Positions 43,483 through 52,278 of a DNA stretch of 61,994 nucleotides are shown here, piece by piece. Position 1 is the stretch's first letter; each line of letters begins with the position of its first letter. The DNA lies in contig CANJMF010000019.1 of assembly GCA_947475895.1 (NCBI GenBank), positions 1-61,994 on the forward strand, written 5' to 3'. Made by a program: the position numbers and the translations under genes. Origin of the DNA: Fidelibacterota bacterium. Its GTDB lineage: Bacteria > Pseudomonadota > Alphaproteobacteria > Rhodospirillales > Rhodospirillaceae. The notes beneath the pieces were generated by a model. It made no database searches, was not told the origin of the DNA, and was given only the letters and a program-made list of their open reading frames with translations.

Positions 43483-43954
43483 ACCCACGCGTGTTGAACG
43501 AACGACTGAACGCGAGTTGGTCGTCACGCGCACCTTCAATGGCCCCGCGCGCCTCGTGTTCGAGGCCTGGACTACGCCTGAACTGCTCAAGCGGTGGTGG
43601 GCGCCCAAGTCATATGGAATATCCTTCCTGTCTTGCGAGGCTGACGTCCGTGCCGGCGGCGCCTACCGTTTCGTATTCGGTCACCCCGCCGCCGAGCAGC
43701 CCATGACATTTTTCGGTCGCTACATTGAAGTGACGCCGCCTACGCGTCTCGTTTGGACCAATGAAGAAAGCGGTGAGGGCGCCATCACCACGGTGACCTT
43801 CACAGAAAAAGACGGCGTGACAACCGTCGTCATGCACGACCTCTATCCCTCCAAGGACGCGCTCGACGCCGCCATCGCCTCCGGCAGTACCGGCGGGTCG
43901 GCCGAGCAATTCGCGCAACTGGACGCGCTTCTCGTAACCCTTGGCGTACAGTAG
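43460..43954 (+). CDS. SRPBCC/AHSA1-domain protein
   Basis: 164 residues; ATG 43460 is inside the arsR 3' end, with AAGGAG eight bases upstream, so translation is coupled. ELVVTRTFNGPARLVFEAWTTPELLKRWWAPKSYG is the START-like AHSA1 opening and DGVTTVVMHDLYPSKDALDAAIASG the closing helix. Such proteins bind hydrophobic ligands in a deep cavity; with ArsR they probably form a ligand-response pair. Ligand unknown. Confidence 0.92.
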   Translation: MDAKKDAKPTRVERTTERELVVTRTFNGPARLVFEAWTTPELLKRWWAPKSYGISFLSCEADVRAGGAYRFVFGHPAAEQPMTFFGRYIEVTPPTRLVWTNEESGEGAITTVTFTEKDGVTTVVMHDLYPSKDALDAAIASGSTGGSAEQFAQLDALLVTLGVQ

Positions 43955-43991
43955 GATCGGTCTAGGTCCTACGTTCTCAAGGGGAGATGAA

Positions 43992-45029
43992 ATGAACGCA
44001 TCTATGCGCAGCGTCGCGGTCGCCATAATGGCCCTCGGCATCAACACCGCTGCGGCGGCAGCGCCCGTCGAAGCGCTCGATCCGGCCATGGCGCAATTGA
44101 TCTCCCCCACAGCAAAGGTCGACACGCTGAAGAACGAGTTCTTTGGCCTCACCGAGGGACCGGTCTGGGTTTCAGAAGGGAAGAGCGGTTATCTGCTGTT
44201 CAGCGATATGCCGGCCAACTGCATATATAAGTGGCAGAACGGCGCGCTCTCCGTGTTTTTCGAAAAAAGCGGCTTCACCGGCAAAGATTCGTCCACCGCC
44301 GGCGTGGAGTTTTTCAACGGCCGCATGCAAGTCATCGCGCTCGGCTCCAACGGCCTCACCATCGATCCGCAAGGCCGCCTCGTCGTTGCGCAGCATGGCG
44401 ATCGTCGCCTCGTGCGCCACGAGAAGGACGGCACCATCACGGTTCTGGCCGAGAGTTATGACGGCAAGCGCCTCAACTCACCCAACGACGTGGTGGTCAA
44501 ATCCAACGGCGCGATCTTCTTCACCGATCCGTCTCCAGGCCTTCGCGGCGCCGATAAAAGTCCCGTCAAAGAATATCAAGGCCACGGCGTCTTCATGGTG
44601 AAGGACGGACAAATCAAGATGATCGACAACGATCCCCAAGGCAGCGCGCCCAACGGAATCGCCTTGTCTCCCGACGAACGAATCTTATACGTGGTCGCGG
44701 GTCGCAAACTCGTGGCCTACGACCTTAGCGCCGATGACGCCATCTCCAACCCGCGCCTGTTCTTCAACTACGACACCTTCACCAAAGACCCCGGCGGTTT
44801 CGACGGCATCAAGGTCGACACCAAAGGAAACATCTGGGGCGTCGGTCCCGGCGGCATTTGGGCCATTTCGCCCGCGGGCAAAGCACTGGGGCGCGTCCTC
44901 ATTCCAGAATCGCCCACAAACCTCGCCTTCGGCGACGCGGACGCCAAAGCCATCTACGTCACCGCGCGGCGCGGGCTCTATCGCTTCCATGTGAACGTCC
45001 CTGGCATTCAGCCCGCGGCGCGCCACTAG
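43992..45029 (+). CDS. Exported SMP-30/gluconolactonase-like protein
   Basis: 345 residues from ATG 43992 with GGGGAGATG upstream. Signal peptide MNASMRSVAVAIMALGINTAAAAA. Six-bladed propeller features: FGLTEGPVWVSE with the metal Glu, LNSPNDVVVKSNGAIFFTDPS with the Asn, and APNGIALSPDERILYVV with the second Asn/Asp set. The family hydrolyses sugar or other lactones with a divalent metal. It is followed by a TonB-receptor-like gene. Confidence 0.9.
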   Translation: MNASMRSVAVAIMALGINTAAAAAPVEALDPAMAQLISPTAKVDTLKNEFFGLTEGPVWVSEGKSGYLLFSDMPANCIYKWQNGALSVFFEKSGFTGKDSSTAGVEFFNGRMQVIALGSNGLTIDPQGRLVVAQHGDRRLVRHEKDGTITVLAESYDGKRLNSPNDVVVKSNGAIFFTDPSPGLRGADKSPVKEYQGHGVFMVKDGQIKMIDNDPQGSAPNGIALSPDERILYVVAGRKLVAYDLSADDAISNPRLFFNYDTFTKDPGGFDGIKVDTKGNIWGVGPGGIWAISPAGKALGRVLIPESPTNLAFGDADAKAIYVTARRGLYRFHVNVPGIQPAARH

Positions 45030-45086
45030 AGACGTGACGTCGGCCGATCAGCCAAACCCCGTCCAATTGTAGTTTTGGGGACCACC

Positions 45087-47687
45087 TTGAGCGTCGGCCG
45101 TGCTGTCATTCTCTTGCGGCCGCTTCTCTGGATCGGCGCGGTCCTTCTGCCCGCCGCGTTGCCGGCGCGCGCGCAAGACTCCGCCCTCGAAAGTGCCAGC
45201 GAGAGTCCTGTCGAAGAAATCGTCGTCGAGGCGGGCACGCTGCAAGGCTTGCCGGAGCGGAGCCTGGACGAGAACGATATTGCCGGATACGGCGTCAGCA
45301 ATATCGAAGCCCTTCTCACCGAGGTGAAAACCGAATCCGGCGACGAGGACGAGCCGCTCTACATCATCAACGGCCAGCGCGTGAGCGCCAACGATTTCTC
45401 CGGTCTCGCCGCCGAGGCTTTGCAGCGCATTGAAATCCTGCTGCCCGGCGCCGGCGCGGAATACGGCGCGGCTCCCAACCAACGCGTCTACGTCGTGGTT
45501 CTAAAAGGGCAATTCAACAGCGTCACCCTCAGGGCCGCACACCGGCTCGCGACCGATGGCGCCTGGAACGCCGACGTGGGCGAGGTCGCCTTTTCGCGCA
45601 TCGACGGCGACAGCCGCACCAACATCAACCTCAATGTCCGCGACGAAGACTCACTTCTGGAAAGCGACCGCGGCATCGTTCAGCCAGAGCCCCGCCTACC
45701 GTTTGATCTACGCGGCAACGTCATCCCCGATCCGCGCGGTACCTCGACGGAAGTCGATCCCGCGCTCAGTGCCCGCGCCGGCACCCGTGTCACCGTTGCC
45801 GCCGTGCCGCCCGGCAATCATCCGACGCTGAACGACTTTGCGGCCTTGGCAAACACGGCGCCCATCACCGACCTCGGCGCGTTCCGCACCTTGCGCCCGG
45901 CCACGCGCAAATACGATTTGAACCTGTCCTACGCCACGCGCCTCGCACCGTGGCTCACATCGTCCGCGAGCGCGCGGCTTGTATATGCCGAAACGCCGTC
46001 TGTACGCGGCCTAGCGTCGCGCGCCCTCGTGCTCGCGCCTACGAATGCCTTCTCGCCGTTCTCGCAAAGCGTCGGCATCGCGCGTTACGGCAATGCGTTG
46101 GACCAAAACACCCGCGCCCTCAACGGCGAAGCCAACGTCGGTTTCAACGCCACGCTTGGCACATGGCAATTGAATCTCAACGTCAAAGATCAGGAAGCCG
46201 TCAACCATTCGGCCACCGAACGCCAAGACCCGCAACAAAGCGCAACGCCGCTCGTGCTCGCCGACACCCGCAACCCCTTCGACGGCGATCTCAACGATCT
46301 ACTTCCCGTGTGGAAGGATCACGCACGCGCGCGCACCGGGGCGCTATCCGCGCAAACAACGCTGACCGGTTCACCCCTCGATCTTCCCGCGGGCCCTTTG
46401 GGCACCACAGTGGACGCGCAATTTCTCCGCACGCGCGCTGTCGCGCGAAACACGCTTCTGGGCGTTCCAGCCTCCAGCAACGTGTCGCGCACCCGCGTGT
46501 CCTTTGGCGGCAACGTCGACATCCCGCTCACCAGCCGCGCCAAGGATATCCTGGCGGTCCTCGGCGACGTTTCCGCCAACGTGGAATATGCGCGCGTCGA
46601 TTTTTCCAACACCGCCGCCGCCAATCGTTACGGCTATGGCCTTAACTGGACGCCCCGCGATTGGATCACCCTCAACGCGTCCACCAACGTCAATCCGCAG
46701 CCGCCCGAGATCTTGGCGCTGGGCGCACCCACAACCGTCACCCCGTCCGTGTCGATCTTCGACGTTCTGCGCGGCGAGACCGTCGACGTCGCGCAAATCA
46801 CCGGCGGCAACCCATCGCTCACCGGCGAGACGGTTCGTACAAACCGTCTTTGGGCGAACATCCATCCGATCCGCAAAGTGGATTTGACGCTCAACGCCGA
46901 TTATTTCGCGGCCGAGCGCCGCAACATGATTTCCAATCTGCCCACCGAAAGCACGCCCATCTGGCTCGCGTTCCCCGAACGCTTCACGCGCGACGCAAGC
47001 GGGCGTCTCATCCTCGTCGATCTCCGGCCGGTGAACTTCGCGGCGCAACGGTTGGCGCGCGTGAGGTACGGCTTCAATCTCAATCTGTCCTTCGGCGGCG
47101 CGCGGGTTATCCCTCCGCCAACCGACGGCACAGCCGCCACGCTCCCCGCCACGCCCGCCGCCACCTCGTCCGAACGCCCGCCCGATCGCATACGCTTGCA
47201 GCTCTCGGCCAGCCACACGCTGTTCCTCTCCAACCGCATCGACATCCGCGCCAACGCACCCTTCGTCGATCTGCTGGCGGGCGGTGCGGGTGGTGGCGAC
47301 AACGGCGGCGGTTTCGGCAGCGCCCGCCCGCGGCATCAGGTCGATGTGTCCATCGCCGTGAACACGCGTGGGTTAGGTGCGCGTTTCACGGCCGTTTATC
47401 GTGGCCAAAGCCTGCTTCAGATCGGCTCCGTCGCCGCGGCCACCGCCGACACTCTCGCGTTTTCGCCCCTGGCCACGGCCAATCTCACGGGCTTCGTCGA
47501 TGCCGTGCGCGTGTTCCCCAACACGCCCCAGCTCAAGGCCACGCGCCTGGTGCTGTCGGTGACCAATCTCACCGGCGCGCGCCAACGCGTGGCCAATACG
47601 TCCGGCACCACGCCCTTGCGCTATCAGCCCGGCTACCGCGACGCCCTCGGACGCACGATCGAGCTGACGCTGCGCAAGCAGTTTTAG
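45087..47687 (+). CDS. TonB-dependent-receptor-like outer-membrane protein
   Basis: 866 residues. TTG 45087 with GGGGA upstream gives MSVGRAVILLRPLLWIGAVLLPAALPARAQ, a signal peptide; a TTG at 45075 is also in frame. Residues about 45-145 form a short plug-like domain (LYIINGQRVSANDFSGLAAEALQRIEILLPGAGAEYGA). The rest is a beta-barrel with aromatic-ended strands, closing LTLRKQF. A TonB box is not certain. Several Pro/Thr-rich loops (PPPTDGTAATLPATPAATSS) and a Gly-rich loop (LLAGGAGGGDNGGG) are extracellular candidates. Cargo unknown. Confidence 0.8.
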   Translation: MSVGRAVILLRPLLWIGAVLLPAALPARAQDSALESASESPVEEIVVEAGTLQGLPERSLDENDIAGYGVSNIEALLTEVKTESGDEDEPLYIINGQRVSANDFSGLAAEALQRIEILLPGAGAEYGAAPNQRVYVVVLKGQFNSVTLRAAHRLATDGAWNADVGEVAFSRIDGDSRTNINLNVRDEDSLLESDRGIVQPEPRLPFDLRGNVIPDPRGTSTEVDPALSARAGTRVTVAAVPPGNHPTLNDFAALANTAPITDLGAFRTLRPATRKYDLNLSYATRLAPWLTSSASARLVYAETPSVRGLASRALVLAPTNAFSPFSQSVGIARYGNALDQNTRALNGEANVGFNATLGTWQLNLNVKDQEAVNHSATERQDPQQSATPLVLADTRNPFDGDLNDLLPVWKDHARARTGALSAQTTLTGSPLDLPAGPLGTTVDAQFLRTRAVARNTLLGVPASSNVSRTRVSFGGNVDIPLTSRAKDILAVLGDVSANVEYARVDFSNTAAANRYGYGLNWTPRDWITLNASTNVNPQPPEILALGAPTTVTPSVSIFDVLRGETVDVAQITGGNPSLTGETVRTNRLWANIHPIRKVDLTLNADYFAAERRNMISNLPTESTPIWLAFPERFTRDASGRLILVDLRPVNFAAQRLARVRYGFNLNLSFGGARVIPPPTDGTAATLPATPAATSSERPPDRIRLQLSASHTLFLSNRIDIRANAPFVDLLAGGAGGGDNGGGFGSARPRHQVDVSIAVNTRGLGARFTAVYRGQSLLQIGSVAAATADTLAFSPLATANLTGFVDAVRVFPNTPQLKATRLVLSVTNLTGARQRVANTSGTTPLRYQPGYRDALGRTIELTLRKQF

Positions 47688-47844
47688 GGCGTTCCGCACA
47701 TCACGACACGCCGTTCACATATCGGTGAGGCCCCTGCGGTGAACTTGCCCGCGCGGGCGATTGGCTATCAAATCGGAAATGAAATCTGGCGTGGCGCATC
47801 ACGCCCAAATCCTGAAATGCTGAACCCTGCAAAAGGAGATCACC

Positions 47845-48519
47845 ATGTCTAAGATGATGCTCGCCCTGACCGCCTCCGCACTGCTCTGCGCCATATCCAT
47901 GCCCGCGCTCGCAGGCGAGGCGCCCCCGCCGCCACCCCCCATGTCCTTCTTCATCACCAGCGTCGGTCTCGGCAACGGCGCCAACTTGGGCGGCCTTGCC
48001 GGTGCCGATAAGCACTGCCAAACCCTCGCCGCCGCCGCCGGCAGCAAGTTCACGTGGCGCGCGTATCTCAGCACGCAAGGTGCCGGTGCCGTAAATGCCC
48101 GCGACCGCATCGGTCAAGGTCCTTGGTACGGCGCCAAGGGCGAAAAGATCGCCATGAACCTCGCCGAATTGCACGGCGACACGCTCGATCTCGCCCGCAT
48201 CGGAAATGGCGTCATGAAAAACAGGGCGCTGTCGGAAAAAGGCGAACCCATCAACGGCGTGGGCTCCACCCCCAACCAGCACGACATCCTCACGGGTACG
48301 AAACCTGACGGCACGGCGTATACCGACGCCGCCGACCACACCTGCAAAAATTGGACAAGCACGGCCGCCGACGGCAGCGCGCAAGTGGGCCACTTCGACC
48401 GTGCCGGCGGCGGCATCTCGTGGAATGCCGTCCACGCCAGCCGTGGCTGCAGCCAAGAGAATCTTGTCGCCACCGGCGGCGCCGGATTGCTCTACTGCTT
48501 CGCCACCGACGCGAAGTAA
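47845..48519 (+). CDS. Exported lectin-like protein
   Basis: 224 residues. AAAAGGAGATCACC precedes the ATG. Signal peptide MSKMMLALTASALLCAISMPALAG, then a Pro-rich linker (EAPPPPPPMS). The domain FFITSVGLGNGANLGGLAGADKHCQTLAAAAG...TWRAYLST, with four Cys (ADKHC, DHTC, SRGC, LLYC), resembles bacterial proteins annotated as lectin or collagen-XV/endostatin-like. Disulfide-bonded, probably periplasmic or surface. Sugar binding is not proven. Confidence 0.8.
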   Translation: MSKMMLALTASALLCAISMPALAGEAPPPPPPMSFFITSVGLGNGANLGGLAGADKHCQTLAAAAGSKFTWRAYLSTQGAGAVNARDRIGQGPWYGAKGEKIAMNLAELHGDTLDLARIGNGVMKNRALSEKGEPINGVGSTPNQHDILTGTKPDGTAYTDAADHTCKNWTSTAADGSAQVGHFDRAGGGISWNAVHASRGCSQENLVATGGAGLLYCFATDAK

Positions 48520-48542
48520 TCTGAAATCACCGCACAGAACCA

Positions 48543-48576
48543 GGGGCCGGCACGCTGTGTCGGCCCCTTACTTTTT
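48543..48576 (+). terminator. Rho-independent terminator of the lectin-like gene
   Basis: GGGGCCG (48543-48549) and CGGCCCC (48561-48567) pair perfectly around an 11-base loop; a TTTTT run ends the structure shortly after. It begins 24 bp past the stop codon. Confidence 0.8.
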
Positions 48577-48756
48577 GTAAGCGCTCGTCCGTTCCCGCCG
48601 CCAACCCGGAATAGGTTTTCCTTTTTACCGCGTGCGGTAGGGCGTTTGCCTCCGCCAAGGCGATAGCACTCAAAACCAGCGACTTTCCATCTGCGCCGCG
48701 TGGCTTCGGGCGTAGGATTTTTTCCACCTGAAAAATCCTTATTGATGGAGTTGCCT

Positions 48757-49614
48757 GTGAAATAGTTCGTTTGGATCGCTGCTGCTTTAGCAACAGTTCT
48801 GGCTGGCCCCATCGCCGTCGCGGTGCAAGATGTCGCTCCGGCGCGCTCGCTCAAAGTCTACACCGATCCCCCGGCGATCAAGCCGACGGACTCCGTCTTC
48901 ATGGACGACATGACGTGGTCTGAAATCACCGCCGCCCTCAAGGCCGGAAAAACCACCGTCATTCTCCCCGCCGGCGGCCTCGAAGCCACCGGCCCCTTCA
49001 TCACGTTGAACAAACACCAAAACATGCTGCGCGCCTCAACAGATATCATTGCGCGCAAACTCGGCAACGCGCTGGTGGCACCGGTCGTCCGCTACGTCCC
49101 GCCCGACGACGGCGAGCGCGGGCCCTACGTGGGCGATTTCAACATCAGCCTCGCTGCGTATAAATCGACCCTGGCCGATATTATCACCGCCCTCAAAGAC
49201 GCCGGCTTCAAGGAGATCATCCTCATCGGCGATCATCAGGGCGCGCAAAAGGGTCTGAAAGAAGTCGCCGCCGAACTCACATCGCAATGGGCCGGCAGCT
49301 CCGCGCACGTGCGCTTCGTGCCGGAGTACTACGACCGCTCCGCCGTCCAGAATTATATCAAGAACACCCTGGGCATCACGGAAACGCGGCCGTCCGGCGG
49401 CGGCTTCGGCGACAATTACTACAACACCGCCATCCTCTTCGCCGTGAACCCCGAAGGCATTCGCTTAAAGCAGCGGGTCGAGGCAAACACGCTCACCGTG
49501 AACGGCGTCGACCTCAAACCCATCGAGAAAACCATCGCCAACGGAAAACACATTCTCGAAATGCAAACCGATCAAACGGTCAAAGCCATCCAAAAAGCCA
49601 TCACCGGCCCCTGA
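48757..49614 (+). pseudogene. Creatininase-family gene with amber codon in its leader
   Basis: In one frame the DNA reads GTG AAA TAG, then FVWIAAALATVLAGPIAVA, an obvious signal peptide, and continues without a break into a creatininase-family protein. GGAG lies seven bases before the GTG. One base change (TAG from AAG or CAG) would repair it. As it stands the open part begins at GTG 48823 (263 residues, no leader). Family motifs are LPAGGLEATGPFITLNKHQN and ILIGDHQGAQKGL; the first metal motif is of the KH type rather than creatininase's own. Function may be lost, or export lost; a sequencing error is possible. Confidence 0.7.
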
Positions 49615-49656
49615 TCGCAATCGTCAAACCGAAGCCGCACCACCCCACCCTGTCTC

Positions 49657-49691
49657 CCCGGCGAAAGCCGGGTTCCATTTATCAATGGAAC
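49657..49691. repeat. Double hairpin, REP-like
   Basis: CCCGGC-GAAA-GCCGGG (49657-49672) is followed at once by GTTCCAT-TTATCA-ATGGAAC (49672-49691). The first part matches a dispersed palindromic motif I recall from many Alphaproteobacteria. It sits 43 bp after the creatininase-family stop and may end that transcript. Confidence 0.65.
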
Positions 49692-49827
49692 GCAATTCTC
49701 ACCCGTAATTTGCGAACACTAAAAACCATAGTCTTATCAATGCGTAACGTTGATGCATCCTGACACTACCCATCTTTTTTCACTTTCGTGCTGGCCTATA
49801 CCTTTACGGGAAATCTATCGTTATTCC

Positions 49828-49836
49828 TGCTATAGT
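49828..49836 (+). promoter_or_regulatory. Extended -10 promoter candidate
   Basis: TGCTATAGT gives an extended -10 (TGn plus TATAGT at 49831-49836) 27 bp before the ATG at 49864. No good -35 at normal spacing. Confidence 0.4.
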
Positions 49837-49863
49837 CGAGTCGCATTCAGGGGAGCTGATGTG

Positions 49864-50946
49864 ATGAGAATGCATAAAAATATGGCCAAATCGCTTGTGC
49901 TTGCCGCAGCGCTAGTTTGCTACGCTGCCGCAGTCCCCGCCGCAGACGTATCGGCGGACACAGCTCAACAAAGGTTTCTAAAATACAGCGAAGCTGCGCC
50001 AAGCGGAGGCGCAATCGTCTCGGTTCCTGAGCAATATATAATCTCGCAGGCTCCGCCTGGTATGCGGATAGCAAAGCCGCTAGGAAATTCTTCCGCTGAA
50101 AAATCTCAACAGGCTGTCGAGAAGCCCGAGTCAGTAAATGGCGAATTATACACCGTAATCGCTCCAATTTATTTGGGGGGCGGGCCAGACGGTGGGAACG
50201 TCAGCTATATTCGTTTCTATAATCGCGAGACCCATGCGACGACATTTACCGTTTCAATCGTCGGATACAAAACAGACAGTTTAGTCGACTCACGTTCGAC
50301 CGTGCTCGGCACCGCCATTATAACAGTGCCAAAAAATGCAGCGCCGCAATATTCCGTTGGTCAGATAGTTGACGCGGCGGGAATTGGTGCGGTTGCGTGC
50401 CCTACGACTTGCCCCTCTAATGTCTATCAGGGCGTTGCACTATACATAAGAAGTCCAGACGAAGACGTAGGCTATCAACACATCATGTATAGCGTACTGA
50501 GCGGATTTTTTGAGAACATGACGATTTGCGCCGACGAGTCGCTCTCTGACGGTACGGGTAATCGATATATGAGTTCGGCGGTGGCTCTTCATACATCAGT
50601 CATCGGCGCTATGGGTTACCCCGCGTCGGTAGCAGTTCATAACTATTCTTCGAGTAATGGAACGTACACGTTTTTTATAAACGACGCCGACACTGGCAAC
50701 ACCGTGGGCAGAGTAGATACAACCTTGCTGGCTAACACGACGTATGTTTTGCCTATGGCTTGGATTGAACAGCAGGCGCATTGGACACCGCTTTCATCGC
50801 AGGTGCGCGCAAACATCCTGGGCTTCAAACTTATCAATAATGGTACAGATGTTATGCTGACCGACTTGGTAATGGGCGGTCTCATCTATAACCAGCGGCT
50901 GCTGGCGTACATCAATGTGTCTAGTGTGTGCCGCGTGTTACATTAG
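49864..50946 (+). CDS. Exported protein of unknown function, AT-richer than neighbours
   Basis: 360 residues from ATG 49864, after GGGGAG; GTG 49861 is an alternative. Signal peptide MRMHKNMAKSLVLAAALVCYAAAVPAAD. The mature protein is beta-rich with GGNVSYIRFYNRETHATTFTVSIVGYKTDS and several Cys (VACPTTCPS, TICADE, SSVCRVL). Not recognised. Codon use is visibly different (many A/T third positions, ATA and AGA codons) and the flanks are AT-rich too, suggesting acquisition from another source. No mobility gene is adjacent. Confidence 0.75.
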   Translation: MRMHKNMAKSLVLAAALVCYAAAVPAADVSADTAQQRFLKYSEAAPSGGAIVSVPEQYIISQAPPGMRIAKPLGNSSAEKSQQAVEKPESVNGELYTVIAPIYLGGGPDGGNVSYIRFYNRETHATTFTVSIVGYKTDSLVDSRSTVLGTAIITVPKNAAPQYSVGQIVDAAGIGAVACPTTCPSNVYQGVALYIRSPDEDVGYQHIMYSVLSGFFENMTICADESLSDGTGNRYMSSAVALHTSVIGAMGYPASVAVHNYSSSNGTYTFFINDADTGNTVGRVDTTLLANTTYVLPMAWIEQQAHWTPLSSQVRANILGFKLINNGTDVMLTDLVMGGLIYNQRLLAYINVSSVCRVLH

Positions 50947-51275
50947 CCTTCTGCTCGTCCAGCCCACGGCGCGCTGTACCCAGCGCCGTCCTAATAGCGC
51001 GCGCTAAGACTATTCGCAGTACGAGCATGTTAGTTCCTGTAATTGTGCGATCTCTAGCGTTCGAACCATTTAATCGGTGCTCGGTTTAGTGCGGGAATGG
51101 GCGTGCCAGCAGAGACGTAAAAAAGAACTACTGGCGGGTAACGCTCAAACGAGCATAGCAATATCACTTCGGAAAGATGCGCTTCGGGTTCGCTGCTGGG
51201 CGAGGCTTCGTTCGATTCGGGTGCACGGTCGAAAGAACCCCGCGCGAAGCCACGGGGTTCTTGGGATTGCGACGG
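50947..51275. other. Gene-poor stretch
   Basis: About 330 bp between the AT-richer exported protein and the small basic protein on the other strand. Short frames here have no ribosome site or recognisable product, and I see no convincing structure. Confidence 0.5.
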
Positions 51276-51380
51276 TTATTTCTTTCGTCCCATTTCCTGA
51301 GCGTAGGCCGTTTTTGTTTTGATCGCCCCCTCTTTGGGCTTCTTTTTAGGCTTCTCTTTTTTCTGCTGACCTTTGGCCAT
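51276..51380 (-). CDS. Small basic protein (34 residues)
   Basis: ATG 51380 lies five bases after GGAG. The product MAKGQQKKEKPKKKPKEG... is dominated by Lys and Pro and resembles a group of short proteins beginning MAKGQ/MSKGQ found across Proteobacteria. Probably a nucleic-acid- or ribosome-associated peptide; function unknown. A longer frame upstream is unlikely. Confidence 0.65.
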   Translation of the reverse strand: MAKGQQKKEKPKKKPKEGAIKTKTAYAQEMGRKK

Positions 51381-51485
51381 GGTTGCTCCATCTGGCTGAT
51401 ATGTGAGACCGCGCATAATTACGCGACGGCGGTGGAACCTCAAGAGGTCGTGGCGCTCACTTTTTCTAAGCTCGCTAAGCAAAAG

Positions 51486-51530
51486 TGGTGTCCCCAACGC
51501 GATTTGAACGCGCCGAACTCTGCATCATGG
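51486..51530 (-). other. tRNA 3'-half-like fragment
   Basis: Read on the minus strand: T arm GCGCG-TTCAAAT-CGCGT (fully paired), acceptor strand TGGGGAC, discriminator A and CCA. Upstream of position 39 the fold fails: no paired anticodon arm, D arm or GTCCCCA acceptor partner is present. It may be an attachment-site remnant left by an integrated element. Confidence 0.4.
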
Positions 51531-51547
51531 GTACTGCGCCTCAAACT

Positions 51548-51854
51548 CTAATCCCCCCGCGCCCCTCCCGCCATCGCCTTCAGCACTTCCTTCCCCGTTT
51601 TCATCATCCGCCGCACCCGCGCGCGTTCCTCCGTTGCCGCCTTCGTATACATCCCGTGCGTCATGGCGTTCCGGTTTCCGCGTGGCGGGCCTGAGCTGCG
51701 TCCGGTTTTCTGGTTCACGCCGCCGCCGTGCAAACGGCAGCGGGCGTGGTTTTTCGTCGCCAGGTTCCGTGCACAGTTTGCCTTTGCGCGTGCGCGCGTT
51801 GCAGCACGCCACACGCCGCGCACCCTGGGGCGCGGTATTCGCTTCCTCCCTCAT
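51548..51854 (-). pseudogene. HGG...GNRNA small protein gene, frameshifted
   Basis: Starting at ATG 51854 the frame reads MREEANTAPQGARR, then CNARTRKGKLCTEP, then loses sense; the next frame continues TKNHARCRLHGG and GPPRGNRNAMTHGMYT. Removing one base at about 51760-51761 (a CC pair on the plus strand) joins them into CTEPATKNHARCRLHGGG. This is a family of about 90-100 residues with two Cys pairs (zinc-like) and an HGG...GxPRGNxNAxxHGxYT core, common in Alphaproteobacteria and of unknown function. It follows the 137-residue gene on the same strand by 10 bp. Confidence 0.65.
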
Positions 51855-51864
51855 GCGCGGCCGC

Positions 51865-52278
51865 CTAACGCTTGCGCGTTTTTTTGGCGGGTCTTGCCGC
51901 GATCTTGCCCGGCGCTTTCGGCGCACTGCTCAGCGACGGCGTGCGCAATCGCCGCAAGGTGCGTTGCTTGTTCAACGCATCCAATTGCCGCAGTGACAGC
52001 GTCTCCAGCTTCACGGCCACGTCCATGGCCTCGAAGTCGCCGCGCCGGTCCGCGCCTAAATAGCCGCGCATCATGGCGGCGATGCCGGCGCGGTTGGTCA
52101 GGGCCATTTGCCCCGCCAGCATGATCTCTTCTTCGGTTCGGGGCTGAAAGCCGTACGCCATCTCCTCGATGGCGCGCGCTTCCGCGCGATCGGCCTCGCT
52201 GATGGCGCACTCCGCCGCGCGCAGCGATAACGTCTCAGGAATGGTGGTTGAGGGCAGGGCGTCTTCGTCGTCGCTCAT
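51865..52278 (-). CDS. Unknown helical protein paired with the HGG gene
   Basis: 137 residues, not assigned. MSDDEDALPSTTIPETLSLRAAECAISEADRAEARAIEEM leads into a helical core (EEEIMLAGQMALTNRAGIAAMMRGYLGADRRGDFEAMDVAVKLETLSLRQLDALNKQR) and a basic tail (PGKIAARPAKKTRKR). From memory, helical proteins of this type often lie directly before an HGG/GNRNA gene in alphaproteobacterial genomes. GGAGGT precedes the ATG at 52278. Possibly DNA- or RNA-associated because of the basic tail. Confidence 0.7.
   Translation of the reverse strand: MSDDEDALPSTTIPETLSLRAAECAISEADRAEARAIEEMAYGFQPRTEEEIMLAGQMALTNRAGIAAMMRGYLGADRRGDFEAMDVAVKLETLSLRQLDALNKQRTLRRLRTPSLSSAPKAPGKIAARPAKKTRKR

Noticed and set aside
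42964-43608. N-terminal extension of the DUF6544-like frame across arsR
   Set aside because: Composition shadow of ArsR/SRPBCC genes; the membrane helix and homology start at 42963.
51177-51996. Plus-strand frames overlapping the small basic protein and the HGG gene
   Set aside because: No ribosome sites; the minus strand carries recognisable proteins.
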